The notes under the pieces were generated by a model, which searched no databases, was not told where the DNA came from, and saw only the letters and a list, made by a program, of their open reading frames with translations. This document shows, in pieces, positions 8,669-17,906 of a stretch of DNA of 64,000 bases. Each line of letters starts with the position of its first letter. Position 1 is the first letter of the stretch. Both the position numbers and the translations under genes were made by a program. Source of the DNA: VYFG01 sp965221795 (GTDB lineage: Bacteria > Pseudomonadota > Gammaproteobacteria > Arenicellales > Poriferihabitantaceae); assembly GCA_965221795.1 (NCBI GenBank), contig OZ244914.1, forward strand, positions 1,054,001 to 1,118,000, given 5' to 3'.

Positions 8669-9634
8669 ATGGATTCCCATACCTCATACCAATTCCATCA
8701 GACCCTGACCGACCATAGCTGTTTCCCATTGGTTCGTAGCCACTTGATGGAACTACAAATCAATCTCGGGTATCGTTGCAACCAAGCCTGCGAGCACTGT
8801 CATGTGGAAGCCGGTCCGAAACGGACCGAGTCAATGAGCCGGGAAACTATGGAACGGATTGTAGGTTGGGTCGCGGAAAACGGGATCCAGTCTGCAGACC
8901 TTACTGGCGGGGCCCCGGAACTCAATCCGAATTTTCGCTGGTTTGTGGATTCCTTGAAAGCCCATGAAGTATCTGTCACTGCCCGTTGCAACATTACCGT
9001 GCTGTTTGAACCACACCAGCATGACTTGGCCGAATGGTATGCGGCAAGAAACATCCGCTTGGTATGCTCCCTGCCCTGCTACTCTCGGGAGAATGTAGAG
9101 CGACAACGTGGAAAGGGAGTGTTTGGCAAGAGTATTGAAGGCCTGCAGGCTTTGAATGCACAGGGGTATGGGATAGATGCAGATAAGATTATTGATCTGG
9201 TTTACAATCCCGTTGGACCCTCTCTGCCTCCTGCCCAAGCAAGCCTGGAACAAGAGTACCGGCGGCATCTGGAGCAGGATTTCGGGATCCGGTTCAACAA
9301 TCTTCTCACCATTACCAACCTGCCGATCAACCGATTCCGGCATTACCTTGAGCGCAGTGGACAACTGGACGACTACATGAAGTTGCTGGTCGATCATTTC
9401 AATCCCGCTACTATACCCTCTCTTATGTGTCGACACCTTCTGAGTGTCGACTGGCAAGGCTATGTCTTCGACTGTGATTTCAACCAAATGATCGAACTGT
9501 CCCCGGCAACCCACAAACAGCAACTCTGGGACATTACTGCCCAATCACTGGCAGGCAATCGCATTGCGGTGGGAGATCACTGCTACGGTTGTACGGCTGG
9601 AGCCGGTAGCAGTTGTGGCGGTGCCCTCGCCTGA
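8669..9634 (+). CDS. arsS: ArsS-type radical SAM protein (arsenosugar biosynthesis family)
   Basis: The 321-residue protein has the radical SAM motif CNQACEHC at about residues 37-44. The C-terminal domain typical of ArsS (DUF3641) ends in HCYGCTAGAGSSCGGALA. ArsS transfers a 5'-deoxyadenosyl group to dimethylarsinite on the way to arsenosugars. Some family members carry selenocysteine, but here the positions are ordinary Cys. No arsM methyltransferase or other ars gene is adjacent, so the substrate is inferred from family only. A TATAAT sequence lies at 8634-8639, about 30 bases before the ATG, though no good -35 element is seen. Confidence 0.8.
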   Translation: MDSHTSYQFHQTLTDHSCFPLVRSHLMELQINLGYRCNQACEHCHVEAGPKRTESMSRETMERIVGWVAENGIQSADLTGGAPELNPNFRWFVDSLKAHEVSVTARCNITVLFEPHQHDLAEWYAARNIRLVCSLPCYSRENVERQRGKGVFGKSIEGLQALNAQGYGIDADKIIDLVYNPVGPSLPPAQASLEQEYRRHLEQDFGIRFNNLLTITNLPINRFRHYLERSGQLDDYMKLLVDHFNPATIPSLMCRHLLSVDWQGYVFDCDFNQMIELSPATHKQQLWDITAQSLAGNRIAVGDHCYGCTAGAGSSCGGALA

Positions 9635-9820
9635 ATCCCAATCGTTATCTGCTGATCGTCCCTAAGCCGGAAGCCTCCACAAGGTTACAACTCCCCTGTC
9701 AGACCCTGATGCCGACTGCCGGACAAGGCGGCAGAATCATGCAGATGGGAAATTCAATCCACCAAGCACCCGTTGGCACAAAAATCTGCATGGGGGCAGC
9801 CTCGAACCACCGCCAGACTT

Positions 9821-10219
9821 TCAGGCTCCAAACCATACCCGATACATTGTTCTACCCGGCAGGAAAGTAAAAAGACCGGTCAGGACCAGCGCCAGAAAAA
9901 ACAACTGGATCATGATTCGCTTGTGCATGGAGATACGACCGGCTCGGGCCGTCCGGATGCCCAAAACCAGAATGCCAAGCGTAACAGCCGACAGAATATG
10001 AATGGGGCTGAAATGTCCGAATGTACGAATTTCAGAAATGAAGAACCCCGAGATGGCGACATAACCAAGGAGAATCGCCCAGGCCCAACCAATCCAGTGA
10101 TGGGCATATGTTCCCTTGGGACGCACAAGTTGGAAAATTCCGATGGTCAGTGCCGCCATCGCAGCAAGAGCATGGCTGGGAATCGGCGGCAGTGCAGACA
10201 GGAGTGGTTCAATATTCAC
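9821..10219 (-). CDS. DUF2306 family membrane protein
   Basis: This 132-residue protein has four predicted membrane helices (about residues 13-32, 45-63, 72-90 and 105-125). The sequence HALAAMAALTIGIFQLV and the histidine-rich segments TYAHHWIGW and SPIHILS match the DUF2306 family of predicted inner-membrane proteins. Conserved histidines in helices hint at haem or metal binding, but function is unknown. The start is a GTG at 10219. It runs convergent to the ArsS gene and downstream of pgi. Confidence 0.7.
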   Translation of the reverse strand: MNIEPLLSALPPIPSHALAAMAALTIGIFQLVRPKGTYAHHWIGWAWAILLGYVAISGFFISEIRTFGHFSPIHILSAVTLGILVLGIRTARAGRISMHKRIMIQLFFLALVLTGLFTFLPGRTMYRVWFGA

Positions 10220-10374
10220 TTGCCGGGCGCTTTTATCGACTCTCGGATTCCGATATGTGCCGGTATATCCGCATACCCTGGTTTGGGACCCTTACCACGC
10301 ACTGCGTTTTCCTTACCTTGACAACCTTCGGGGCACTGGCTCTCGCTTCCGCCCGGCAACCATTGATCACAGTT

Positions 10375-12027
10375 CTACCGCCGGGCAAATTCGCCCAGCC
10401 TTGATAATAGCCCTTGAGTTGATCCATCCAATTGCATGTTTGAGGTCTCCCCGGCCAGAACCCGGACAAAGTCCGTGGACAGCTTCTTGCCCATCTCTAC
10501 TCCCCACTGGTCATAGGAACAGATTTGCCAGACCACGCCCTGGACGAAAACCTTATGCTCGTACAGAGCAATCAATGCGCCCAAAGTTTCCGGGGTCAGA
10601 GACTCCAGCACGATCATGCTACTCGGCCGATTCCCGGGACAGACAAGATGGGGAACAAGTCGGCCTGCTGTCATGCGATTCGTCTCATCTCGAAGCCCAT
10701 CTTCCCATAGACTCTCCGGATCACGGCCTGCCATCAAGGCCCTGGACTGAGCGATGGCATTGGCGACCAGTAGTCGATGCATCTCCGCAGGGGTGTCGAG
10801 GTCCTGATTGACGACGACAAAGTCCACGGGCACCACTTCGGTCCCCTGATGCAATTGCTGAAAGAATGTATGCTGTACATTCGTACCTGCCCCGCCCCAG
10901 ATCACGGGGCAGGTATCCCAGGATACTTCCTCTCCATACCAGGTCACTCTCTTGCCATTACTCTCCATCTCCATCTGTTGCAAGAAGAGCGGCAGCAATT
11001 CCAGTTTTTGGGTATAGGGCACTATGGCTTGGCTGGATGATCCCAGAAAATTCCGGCACCAGATTCCTGCCATGGCCATTAGAATAGGAAGATTTTCCGC
11101 AAACGGAGCGGACAGAAAGTGTTGGTCCATGGCATGCCCTCCCTGCAGCAGTTGATGGAACTTGGATACACCGGTCTGGAGCGCAATCGGGAGACCCATC
11201 GCAGACCACAATGAAAACCGTCCCCCAATCCATCCGGGCAAGGGGAAAATGTTATCGGGATGAATCCCGTATGCCATGGCCCGGTCCGGGTTTCCTGTCA
11301 CCGCAACCCAGTGAGCCACTGCACGTTCATCCCGACCAGGTGAGAGGCCTAGCCATTGCCGGGCTTTTTCTGCATTGATGAGAGTCTCTGGTGTCGAGAA
11401 TGACTTGGATGCGAGCACAAACAGAGTGGTTTCCGGCTCGGCGGCCCGAAGTGCTTCCCGGAAAGATCCCGAGTCCAGATTCGATACAAATCGGACTTCG
11501 GGGCCTTTCGTGGCCGGAGTGGATAGTGCCTGACAAACCATGGCGGGCCCAATGTGGGACCCCCCGATTCCTATATGCACTACAGTACGAATGGGCCTGC
11601 CGGTATGGCCGCACCACTCCCCCGATCTCACTTCCGTAACAAATGCCGCCATCTGCTTCAGGATATGTTCGGTTTTCTGTTGCTTCAATGCAGGCAATCG
11701 AGTCTTTGCGGCCTCGGAACTGATCGCCCGAAAGGCTGTATGTAGAACCGCCTCGCCTTCGGTTTTGTTGATACGATCTCCTCGGAACTGCTGCGCTCGC
11801 CAGCCCTTGAGATCCGATGCGCAGGCCAAGTCCAGCAGCAGTTTGAGGGTGTAGTCATCAAGATTGTGTTTGGAGTAGTCAAGAAAAATACCCGCCGCTT
11901 CAGCAGAAAATTTCCGGAACCGTTCTGGGTCCTGACAGAACAACCCATCAATGCGGCGATTCGTCGCTTTCCGGCTATGCTCCTGCAGCGAAACCCATTC
12001 CGGTTTGCAATCTAGTCTGGAGATCAT
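10375..12027 (-). CDS. pgi: Glucose-6-phosphate isomerase
   Basis: Pgi interconverts glucose-6-phosphate and fructose-6-phosphate. The 550-residue protein shows GIGGSHIGPAMVCQAL, the signature VTGNPDRAMAYGI...FPLPGWIGGRFSLWS, the catalytic Glu in the WYGEEVSWDTCPVIWGGAGTN context, and the C-terminal lysine segment QWGVEMGKKL. The ATG at 12027 gives the family length. It stands alone on the minus strand. Confidence 0.96.
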   Translation of the reverse strand: MISRLDCKPEWVSLQEHSRKATNRRIDGLFCQDPERFRKFSAEAAGIFLDYSKHNLDDYTLKLLLDLACASDLKGWRAQQFRGDRINKTEGEAVLHTAFRAISSEAAKTRLPALKQQKTEHILKQMAAFVTEVRSGEWCGHTGRPIRTVVHIGIGGSHIGPAMVCQALSTPATKGPEVRFVSNLDSGSFREALRAAEPETTLFVLASKSFSTPETLINAEKARQWLGLSPGRDERAVAHWVAVTGNPDRAMAYGIHPDNIFPLPGWIGGRFSLWSAMGLPIALQTGVSKFHQLLQGGHAMDQHFLSAPFAENLPILMAMAGIWCRNFLGSSSQAIVPYTQKLELLPLFLQQMEMESNGKRVTWYGEEVSWDTCPVIWGGAGTNVQHTFFQQLHQGTEVVPVDFVVVNQDLDTPAEMHRLLVANAIAQSRALMAGRDPESLWEDGLRDETNRMTAGRLVPHLVCPGNRPSSMIVLESLTPETLGALIALYEHKVFVQGVVWQICSYDQWGVEMGKKLSTDFVRVLAGETSNMQLDGSTQGLLSRLGEFARR

Positions 12028-12433
12028 ATGACAATAGGTAGCGAGTTCCGCTCTCAGAACAGTACAGAAACGATTACACAGAGCCCAAATAGTCCAATCC
12101 GATTTTGGTTCAACAGCATTTCACTCCAAACCCATCGCCGCAATAAGGCATTTCTACCGGAAGAATATTGGGCACCATTTCATTCAGTTTCTGTTTTGGT
12201 GCTATCCAAGCACCTTCCAGAGGAGATTCACAGCCTGCATCGGATCTCTTGCCCATTTATCTTTATCTAAGCCGGACCGGTAATATTGCCTGAAACAAAA
12301 AGCTGCCAACAGGGTGGGAAGCTTCCTGGCATATATCCTTGCACTCCATTCCCGACCGGATAGAATGGATGGGAACAATACCCCCAAGTGCAACAGTGTC
12401 TAGTTGAATGAATGTATGCAGTGGACACCTGCG
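12028..12433. other. Intergenic region between rloB and pgi
   Basis: About 400 bases upstream of pgi hold no convincing gene on either strand. The sequence turns more AT-rich towards the RloAB pair, so this is probably the edge of an acquired segment. The pgi promoter should lie in its left part, but I see no strong consensus. Confidence 0.35.
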
Positions 12434-13098
12434 CTACCCTTTTATATTCTGCAGAAATCTCACCAGTTCGTGAACACGCGTGGTCGGGTTATCGGTATCT
12501 GCTTTTTCGGCAGCCTTCAAACTTTTCGTAGCATTATTGATAGCAAAGGGAATCTTATCTTTGATCTGCGGGAAGATTTTCATGTCACCTTTTGAATAAA
12601 GAGGCATATATTTCTTGAGATCTTTTACTACTTGATGACATGCACTGTTTCCCGATAACGGGCCATAAGGCTTGGTCGTATTTTCGAAATGTAGCAATAG
12701 CCAGTATTCGAAGCAAGGAATAGAATTGATAGCTGCATACGTATTTCTAGGCTTCATGTTTTGTATTGCTTCCAAGGCTTTTTCATAGGTATGGTGGCGA
12801 TCTTTGTCAAATACGCAGTAGACGCGATCAAACGGGTCGCCAGCCGCTTTCTCATCTTGGTATCTTTGCTTGGCAAATATGAAAATGCTGTCCGGATCCG
12901 ATCCGCAAGAACTGCAGATTTCAATAATGGCGCTGTTAAGACCATAATGATCCTTCAATCCGTTGAAATAGTATGGCTCAGTTTTTCTCCCTCGCAGACA
13001 ACCAGCACCTTGGGGTACTGTTGCCTATTCGCTGCTCGCCTTTTGATATCTCGAAGCCTTTTCGCCTTCCGTTTGTGGAACAGATTATGCGTACCCAT
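12434..13098 (-). pseudogene. rloB: RloB-like TOPRIM-type nuclease, frameshifted
   Basis: Reading from the ATG at 13098 gives a basic N-terminus and then VLVVCEGEK. The frame then breaks, and the next frame continues TEPYYFNGL down to a stop at 12434. The family motif is CEGEKTEPxYF, so one base is missing from the A5 run (12982-12986 on the plus strand). Restoring it gives a 221-residue protein of normal RloB length. Its TOPRIM-like acidic residues are Glu36/Glu38 and the DxD at 98-100 (VFDKDRH), followed by the conserved segment AINSIPCFEYWLLLHF. RloB is the presumed nuclease partner of the RloA ATPase in AbiL-like phage defence. The gene may be dead, phase-variable by slippage, or hit by a sequencing error. 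Confidence 0.85.
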
Positions 13099-13111
13099 CA
13101 ACTAAACTATT

Positions 13112-14380
13112 CTAGTGCAGCGGTCTCACATAGGGTAACCCCCCATATCGTCCGGAAAGATAGGCTTGCTCAAGATTTTCACGCCCCTTCCGGGGGCTGA
13201 AATCAGTCAATGGATAGATTTTGCTGGCATTATCTTTGCCTTTCTCGCAGAACCATATCTGGTCGCGTCTGAAAACGGCTTGATTGAGAATCGAGGTTTC
13301 ATGCGTCGTGAATATCAGTTGTGCATTTTTCGAGTTGGTGTTGCTGTTGTTAAACAACTCAACAAGGAATTTCAATAAATGAGGGTGCAAACAGTCATGC
13401 AATTCATCAATAACGAGAATATACCCATTATTCAAGCTGTCGATCCAAGGGCCAGCTAGAGCAAAAATTTTTTGTGTGCCATGGGATTCATGTTTGAAAT
13501 CAAAATTCTCGACCCCGCCTTCCGCATCAAGGTGCGCTATCTTGACCTCCAGAAACTGTTTTCCTTTCATTTCATTTGCAATCTCCTCTTTCAGGGAATC
13601 CGGTATATCGTCCGGTAAGTCGGCATGATCAAACTTCTTTTTCTCAACAACAATATCATGGATACCTAAGTCGGCCGCACGTAGAAAATCCATGATATGC
13701 GATCTTTCGCTTTCATTCCTTTCATACAACGAGGCACTGTATGTTGGACTCCAGCCCACGATATTTGCCGTACGCAGTGTTTGCTTGAACCAGTCATAGA
13801 CTGGCCTTAGTTGCTCACTATTCAATTGTACGGCTGTTGACAGAAACAAAGCATTTGCTCGCGTCGACTTTTTCCATAATTGCTTTTCGCCCGTAAGACT
13901 GTTTCCAAGCTGCCAATCGTAGCGATGATCTGCCTCATTCCATGTCCGCCCCAGCCATTGTTGCGGCCTGCCTTTTGGGAAAGCCAGCAACCACTCTTCA
14001 AGAATCCGGTCCGATGTCAGAGCAAAGCCATATTGATAACGGACCTTGTCAGCTATAAAAATTACCTCGAATTCACTCGGTTTCTGCCGAGTAGCCTGAC
14101 TCAGGCGAAACGGGACAACAGGCAGGTCATCACCATGTTGACGCTCTGCTGCCGACTCCAGCACAATATCTTCCATCGTCTGCAATGCCAGCAGGAAATT
14201 GGACTTGCCGCTGGCATTTGGTCCGTATATCACTGCAGATCTGAGCAGACTCGCTTTTCCTAGCCCGTCTTCCCGGAAGGTGTTGGAAGGCAGCAATTCA
14301 TCTCCCTTGGCCATGACAAGGCTTAAGGTTTGGCGATCCCGAAAAGACAGAAAATTCGTCACGCTGAATTCGATCAACAT
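13112..14380 (-). CDS. rloA: RloA-like AAA/ABC-type ATPase (AbiL-like defence)
   Basis: The 422-residue protein is an SMC/RecF-like ATPase. It begins FSVTNFLSFRDRQTLSLVM, with Walker A GPNASGKS at about 53-60, a signature-like ESHGTQKIFALAG at 298-310, Walker B ILVIDELH at 321-328, and an H-loop in IFTTHETSIL. This AAA_15/AAA_21 architecture next to RloB is the RloA-RloB pair, equivalent to the two subunits of AbiL abortive infection. The ATPase is thought to sense phage and license the nuclease. The gene ends 13 bases before rloB starts, and both are visibly more AT-rich than pgi and glpD, suggesting transfer. The ATPase frame itself is intact. Confidence 0.85.
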   Translation of the reverse strand: MLIEFSVTNFLSFRDRQTLSLVMAKGDELLPSNTFREDGLGKASLLRSAVIYGPNASGKSNFLLALQTMEDIVLESAAERQHGDDLPVVPFRLSQATRQKPSEFEVIFIADKVRYQYGFALTSDRILEEWLLAFPKGRPQQWLGRTWNEADHRYDWQLGNSLTGEKQLWKKSTRANALFLSTAVQLNSEQLRPVYDWFKQTLRTANIVGWSPTYSASLYERNESERSHIMDFLRAADLGIHDIVVEKKKFDHADLPDDIPDSLKEEIANEMKGKQFLEVKIAHLDAEGGVENFDFKHESHGTQKIFALAGPWIDSLNNGYILVIDELHDCLHPHLLKFLVELFNNSNTNSKNAQLIFTTHETSILNQAVFRRDQIWFCEKGKDNASKIYPLTDFSPRKGRENLEQAYLSGRYGGLPYVRPLH

Positions 14381-15099
14381 CTAATGATTTCCCAAGCGGT
14401 TAATTTGACAAAATAAGACTAAATATAACCTTTATAATTATATTGCATATATTAACATCGGATATTTGACATATTTTTCCCAATAAATAGATCTAATTCG
14501 TTCTACGTAATCTAACCACGGATTCCACGCGAAAAGTGCCCCTCCATCCAACGGAAACTGCTCCCTCTGGACCCATGGGTTTCCTATTCCATCGGAGAAT
14601 CGCGACGCAACGGTCATCAGGCAGCAGGAATCCCTTCCTCTGAACCGATTGCGGAAGCGGTGGGAGCCTTACCTCCATCCACTTCGGCATTTCCCATTTT
14701 GGACTCCCCCGCAGATAGCGGGCAATTGGTTTGCAGGCGTTCTACAGGCAACGGGCAGGCCACCGGGGGAGGGGGATCCTTTACCGGCCATAGAGGAGCT
14801 ACCGCCCGGTCGCGGCGGTTTTCCACATTCCAGGTAGCAAGATCCCCGTCATCCATCCCCAGAACATCAACCCTGGCAAGGCGAACCAGCCGCTGGATGA
14901 GCCGGCCCGTCTCCATTGGCGATAGCCCGATTCCACTGCCGCTCCGGTGAGTGGCCGACTCTCCCGATCAGTGTCTTCCCAGTCGACTAGAGCCCAGAGC
15001 ACTCCAGGAAATCCAGTTCACCGAGGCCGGTGACACTCATCAGCGCCGAAGAAAGGTAAACGGCTTGGTGCCGACCGGACCCGACACCCGGAACGGATG
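14381..15099. other. Non-coding junction between rloA and glpD, possibly decayed
   Basis: About 720 bases. The first 130 upstream of rloA are very AT-rich and probably hold its promoter. The rest is GC-rich and has overlapping open frames on both strands (for example 14617-14916 minus and 14660-14950 plus). None has a clear ribosome site or a recognisable domain. It may be the remains of an older gene or a junction scar. Confidence 0.4.
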
Positions 15100-16746
15100 C
15101 TATCCAGACGACCCGACCGGGCCGATCCCTTCTCCATGGCTCCTGCCGCCGAAGTACCCCTCGAACTCCGCCCTTCCCCGATTACCGAACAAATGGTTAC
15201 AAAGTTCCCGCAATCCCGGCATTTCGGCCAGTTCCTGGTGTCGATACAGTAGTGCCAGCTTGGATCGGCGTCGTAATAAATCGTCCAGTTTCACAATCAT
15301 TTCCCGCTCGCGAAGGTAGTCGATCTCACCAAGACGAAGACCTGTGCCGGGGACTGCCGTGCTGGTTAAGTCGGGGTCTTGCCGGATGCGGTCCAGAATC
15401 GAACCGGCCCCCGCACCATATCGCCTCCATAACCGGTCGGACAGGGGTTCGCCAGTATCCTCCGCCCGGATTTCGTGAATGCCGACCTCCTTGGCCCGAG
15501 CCATGAATGCCCGTTTCTCTTCCTTGTCGGGTTCATGATAGCTGCAAGACGGCCATGCTGCCAATGACATGTTCAGTAATTTAGCGACTTCTTGGCAAAC
15601 CTCTTCGCCAACATGAATACAGTCAGTCAGTTTTCCACCAAAAATACTGATCTGGCGCATTTCCGCATGGGTCTCGACAATATGTCGGCGCGACAACTGC
15701 AGAAAGTCCAGAGTACCCCCCATTCCTCTGGGAGTTACCAGTGGCCGCACGCCGCATCGTTCCGCGATGATGTCGGATCGGGTCAATTGCCTGGGAAGTT
15801 TCAGCTTGGCATTGATATTCGACAGGACAAAATCCCTGTCTTGATCACTCACCGTGGGATCAGGCGAGTCCACCCGGGTATCCGTCGTCCCGATGCAAGT
15901 CCGATGAGCCATGGGTATGGCAAAGAACAATCGTCCATCATCCGCAAAAAAAGCCAGCACTTTCCCGCTCTCACTGATACGGGGCACCACCAAATGTATC
16001 CCCTTGGAAAGAATATGCTGATGTCGAGTGACCACTTTTGCGGCCGAATTCAGGGTATCGACATATGCTCCAGTTGCATTCACCAGCACTTTACTGCGAA
16101 TATGCAAGGTTTGGTCACTGACATGATCCTTGGCGGTGATCTGCCACTCCTCCCCGCGCTTCTGAAACCTGACTGCTTCTACATAATTCGCTGCCTGGCA
16201 GCCATGGTCCATAGCCGAGCGAATCAAACCAAATACAAACCGTGCATCGTTATCAAACAGGTAAGCATCCGAGTATTCGAGTCCGCCGGTACAATCCGTG
16301 ATATCAATAATCGGTTCTTCTGCCCTGACGGCTTCTGGACGCAGATAACGCGGTGGACGGGTATATCCCCGCCCGATGCACCAGTATAGCCAGGCACCCG
16401 CCCACAATACGGCGGGATGATGCCGGAACCCTTTGGGCACCGTAGTGACAAACCGGATTTCCCGGATAGAGGACGGAAACCGTTTCATCAGCTCGTTGCG
16501 TGCCTTGCATAATTCTGCAACGAGGTCAAACTCATAGTTTTCCAGGTATTTCACCCCTCCCCAGATCAGGTTGGAGGAGTGCTGGCTGGTCAGGCCCGCA
16601 AAGTCCCTCGCATCCAACAGGCCGGTTCTGATCCCTCTTGTGGCAAGAGCGGCTGCACATGCGGCACCATTGATTCCACCCCCGATAATCAGAACATCCT
16701 GTCTATTCCGGGACAGTGCAGCAATATTTTGTCGACGCAGTTCCAT
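15100..16746 (-). CDS. glpD: Glycerol-3-phosphate dehydrogenase, FAD-dependent
   Basis: GlpD oxidises glycerol-3-phosphate to dihydroxyacetone phosphate at the membrane and passes electrons to quinone. The 548-residue protein has the dinucleotide-binding motif GGGINGAACAAALATRG at about residues 22-38. It also has the family segment LTSQHSSNLIWGGVKYLE and later the pattern GTTDTRVD. It is the last gene of the minus-strand glp operon, 46 bases after glpU, and shares its substrate with the divergent glpK product. Confidence 0.93.
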   Translation of the reverse strand: MELRRQNIAALSRNRQDVLIIGGGINGAACAAALATRGIRTGLLDARDFAGLTSQHSSNLIWGGVKYLENYEFDLVAELCKARNELMKRFPSSIREIRFVTTVPKGFRHHPAVLWAGAWLYWCIGRGYTRPPRYLRPEAVRAEEPIIDITDCTGGLEYSDAYLFDNDARFVFGLIRSAMDHGCQAANYVEAVRFQKRGEEWQITAKDHVSDQTLHIRSKVLVNATGAYVDTLNSAAKVVTRHQHILSKGIHLVVPRISESGKVLAFFADDGRLFFAIPMAHRTCIGTTDTRVDSPDPTVSDQDRDFVLSNINAKLKLPRQLTRSDIIAERCGVRPLVTPRGMGGTLDFLQLSRRHIVETHAEMRQISIFGGKLTDCIHVGEEVCQEVAKLLNMSLAAWPSCSYHEPDKEEKRAFMARAKEVGIHEIRAEDTGEPLSDRLWRRYGAGAGSILDRIRQDPDLTSTAVPGTGLRLGEIDYLREREMIVKLDDLLRRRSKLALLYRHQELAEMPGLRELCNHLFGNRGRAEFEGYFGGRSHGEGIGPVGSSG

Positions 16747-16792
16747 CTTTCAGTTTGCATCTGCAAAAGAGCAGTATCGATCCAGGAACTGA

Positions 16793-17086
16793 TCAAACCC
16801 ACCGAAACACAAACAGGAACCAGGCCAGCGATATAGCCAATGGGACCCATAGCGGTGCTCCCATCAGGCCCAGCCATGCCAAGTGAATAAAGCCCGTCCC
16901 AAGCCAGCTGATAAACAGGCGATCACCACGCGTGGTATCCAAACCGAAGATGCCATGCCGGGGAGCACCTTGCGGGCTGAGTGACTCCCAGATGCCAACT
17001 CCCGCTACAGAGCATATCACGACCAGAAAAAACAAGCCCGTAGGCCATGTCCAGGCCATCCAGGTAAAGTCGAGCACATGGTTCAT
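16793..17086 (-). CDS. glpU: DUF2160 small membrane protein of the glycerol transporter locus
   Basis: The 97-residue protein starts at the ATG MNHVLDFTWMAWTW and has three predicted membrane helices (about residues 12-30, 55-72 and 76-94). DUF2160 proteins occur almost only inside glycerol ABC transporter operons, where the gene is called glpU in the glpSTPQUV set. It is presumed to be an accessory membrane component; its role is not settled. It starts 7 bases after the glpQ stop. Confidence 0.85.
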   Translation of the reverse strand: MNHVLDFTWMAWTWPTGLFFLVVICSVAGVGIWESLSPQGAPRHGIFGLDTTRGDRLFISWLGTGFIHLAWLGLMGAPLWVPLAISLAWFLFVFRWV

Positions 17087-17093
17087 TTCTCCC

Positions 17094-17906
17094 CTAGACC
17101 CTCCCCAAGGCAAATCCCCGGGCAATATAGTTCCTGACAAAATAAATCACGAAAACTCCGGGGATAATAGTCAGCGTTCCGGCCGCAGCCAACAATCCAA
17201 GTTCATATCCGGAAGTGCTCGCCGTTCTCGTCATGGTCGCGGCGATGGGCTTGGCTTCCACCGCAGTCAGCGTCTTGGCGAGCAGCAACTCTACCCAGGA
17301 ATACATGAAGCAGAAAAACATGGCTACCCCAATACCGGCTGCAATCGTCGGGATGAAAATCCGAATAAAGAAACGCCAGAACGAATACCCATCCAGATAG
17401 GCAGTCTCATCCAGTTCCTTGGGAACTCCAGACATAAAACCTTCCAGTATCCATACGGCCAGCGGGATGTTGAACAGGCAATGTGCCAAGGCCACGCCGA
17501 TATGGGTATCAAACAGATCAATGGCGGAATAAAGCTGGTAAAAAGGCAATGCAAATACTGCCGGTGGTGCCATCCGATTGGTCAGCAACCAGAAAAAAAG
17601 GTGCTTGTCACCTAGAAACCGATAACGGGAAAAGGCGTATGCGGCCGGTAAGGCCACGGTCACCGATAACAGCGTATTGATCACCACATAACTAATGGAA
17701 TTGAAATAGCCTGTGTACCATGTCGGGTCGGTGAAAATCTTATGGTAATTGTCGAGAGTGAAATCCTGTGGCCAGAGAGAGAAGGTCCCCAAGATCTCGT
17801 TCGTTGTTTTGAACGACATACTGACCAGCCAGTAGACCGGCAACATCAGGAACAGAATATACAATGTGGTCACGGCCGCCTTACGGATGCGGTTGTTCGA
17901 CCTCAT
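17094..17906 (-). CDS. glpQ: Glycerol ABC transporter permease GlpQ
   Basis: This 270-residue inner-membrane permease has six predicted helices. It has the EAA loop for ATPase docking, seen as GFMSGVPKELDETAYLDGYSFWRFFIRIFIP-like sequence at about residues 165-195 (EAA-type core E-x-A-x-x-D-G). It is a carbohydrate-uptake type MalG-like permease. The start overlaps the glpP stop by four bases, so translation is coupled. Confidence 0.92.
   Translation of the reverse strand: MRSNNRIRKAAVTTLYILFLMLPVYWLVSMSFKTTNEILGTFSLWPQDFTLDNYHKIFTDPTWYTGYFNSISYVVINTLLSVTVALPAAYAFSRYRFLGDKHLFFWLLTNRMAPPAVFALPFYQLYSAIDLFDTHIGVALAHCLFNIPLAVWILEGFMSGVPKELDETAYLDGYSFWRFFIRIFIPTIAAGIGVAMFFCFMYSWVELLLAKTLTAVEAKPIAATMTRTASTSGYELGLLAAAGTLTIIPGVFVIYFVRNYIARGFALGRV

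Noticed and set aside
14617..15002. Minus-strand frames between rloA and glpD as a gene
   Set aside because: Two overlapping frames are both open, neither has a start with a ribosome site, and no family is recognised.
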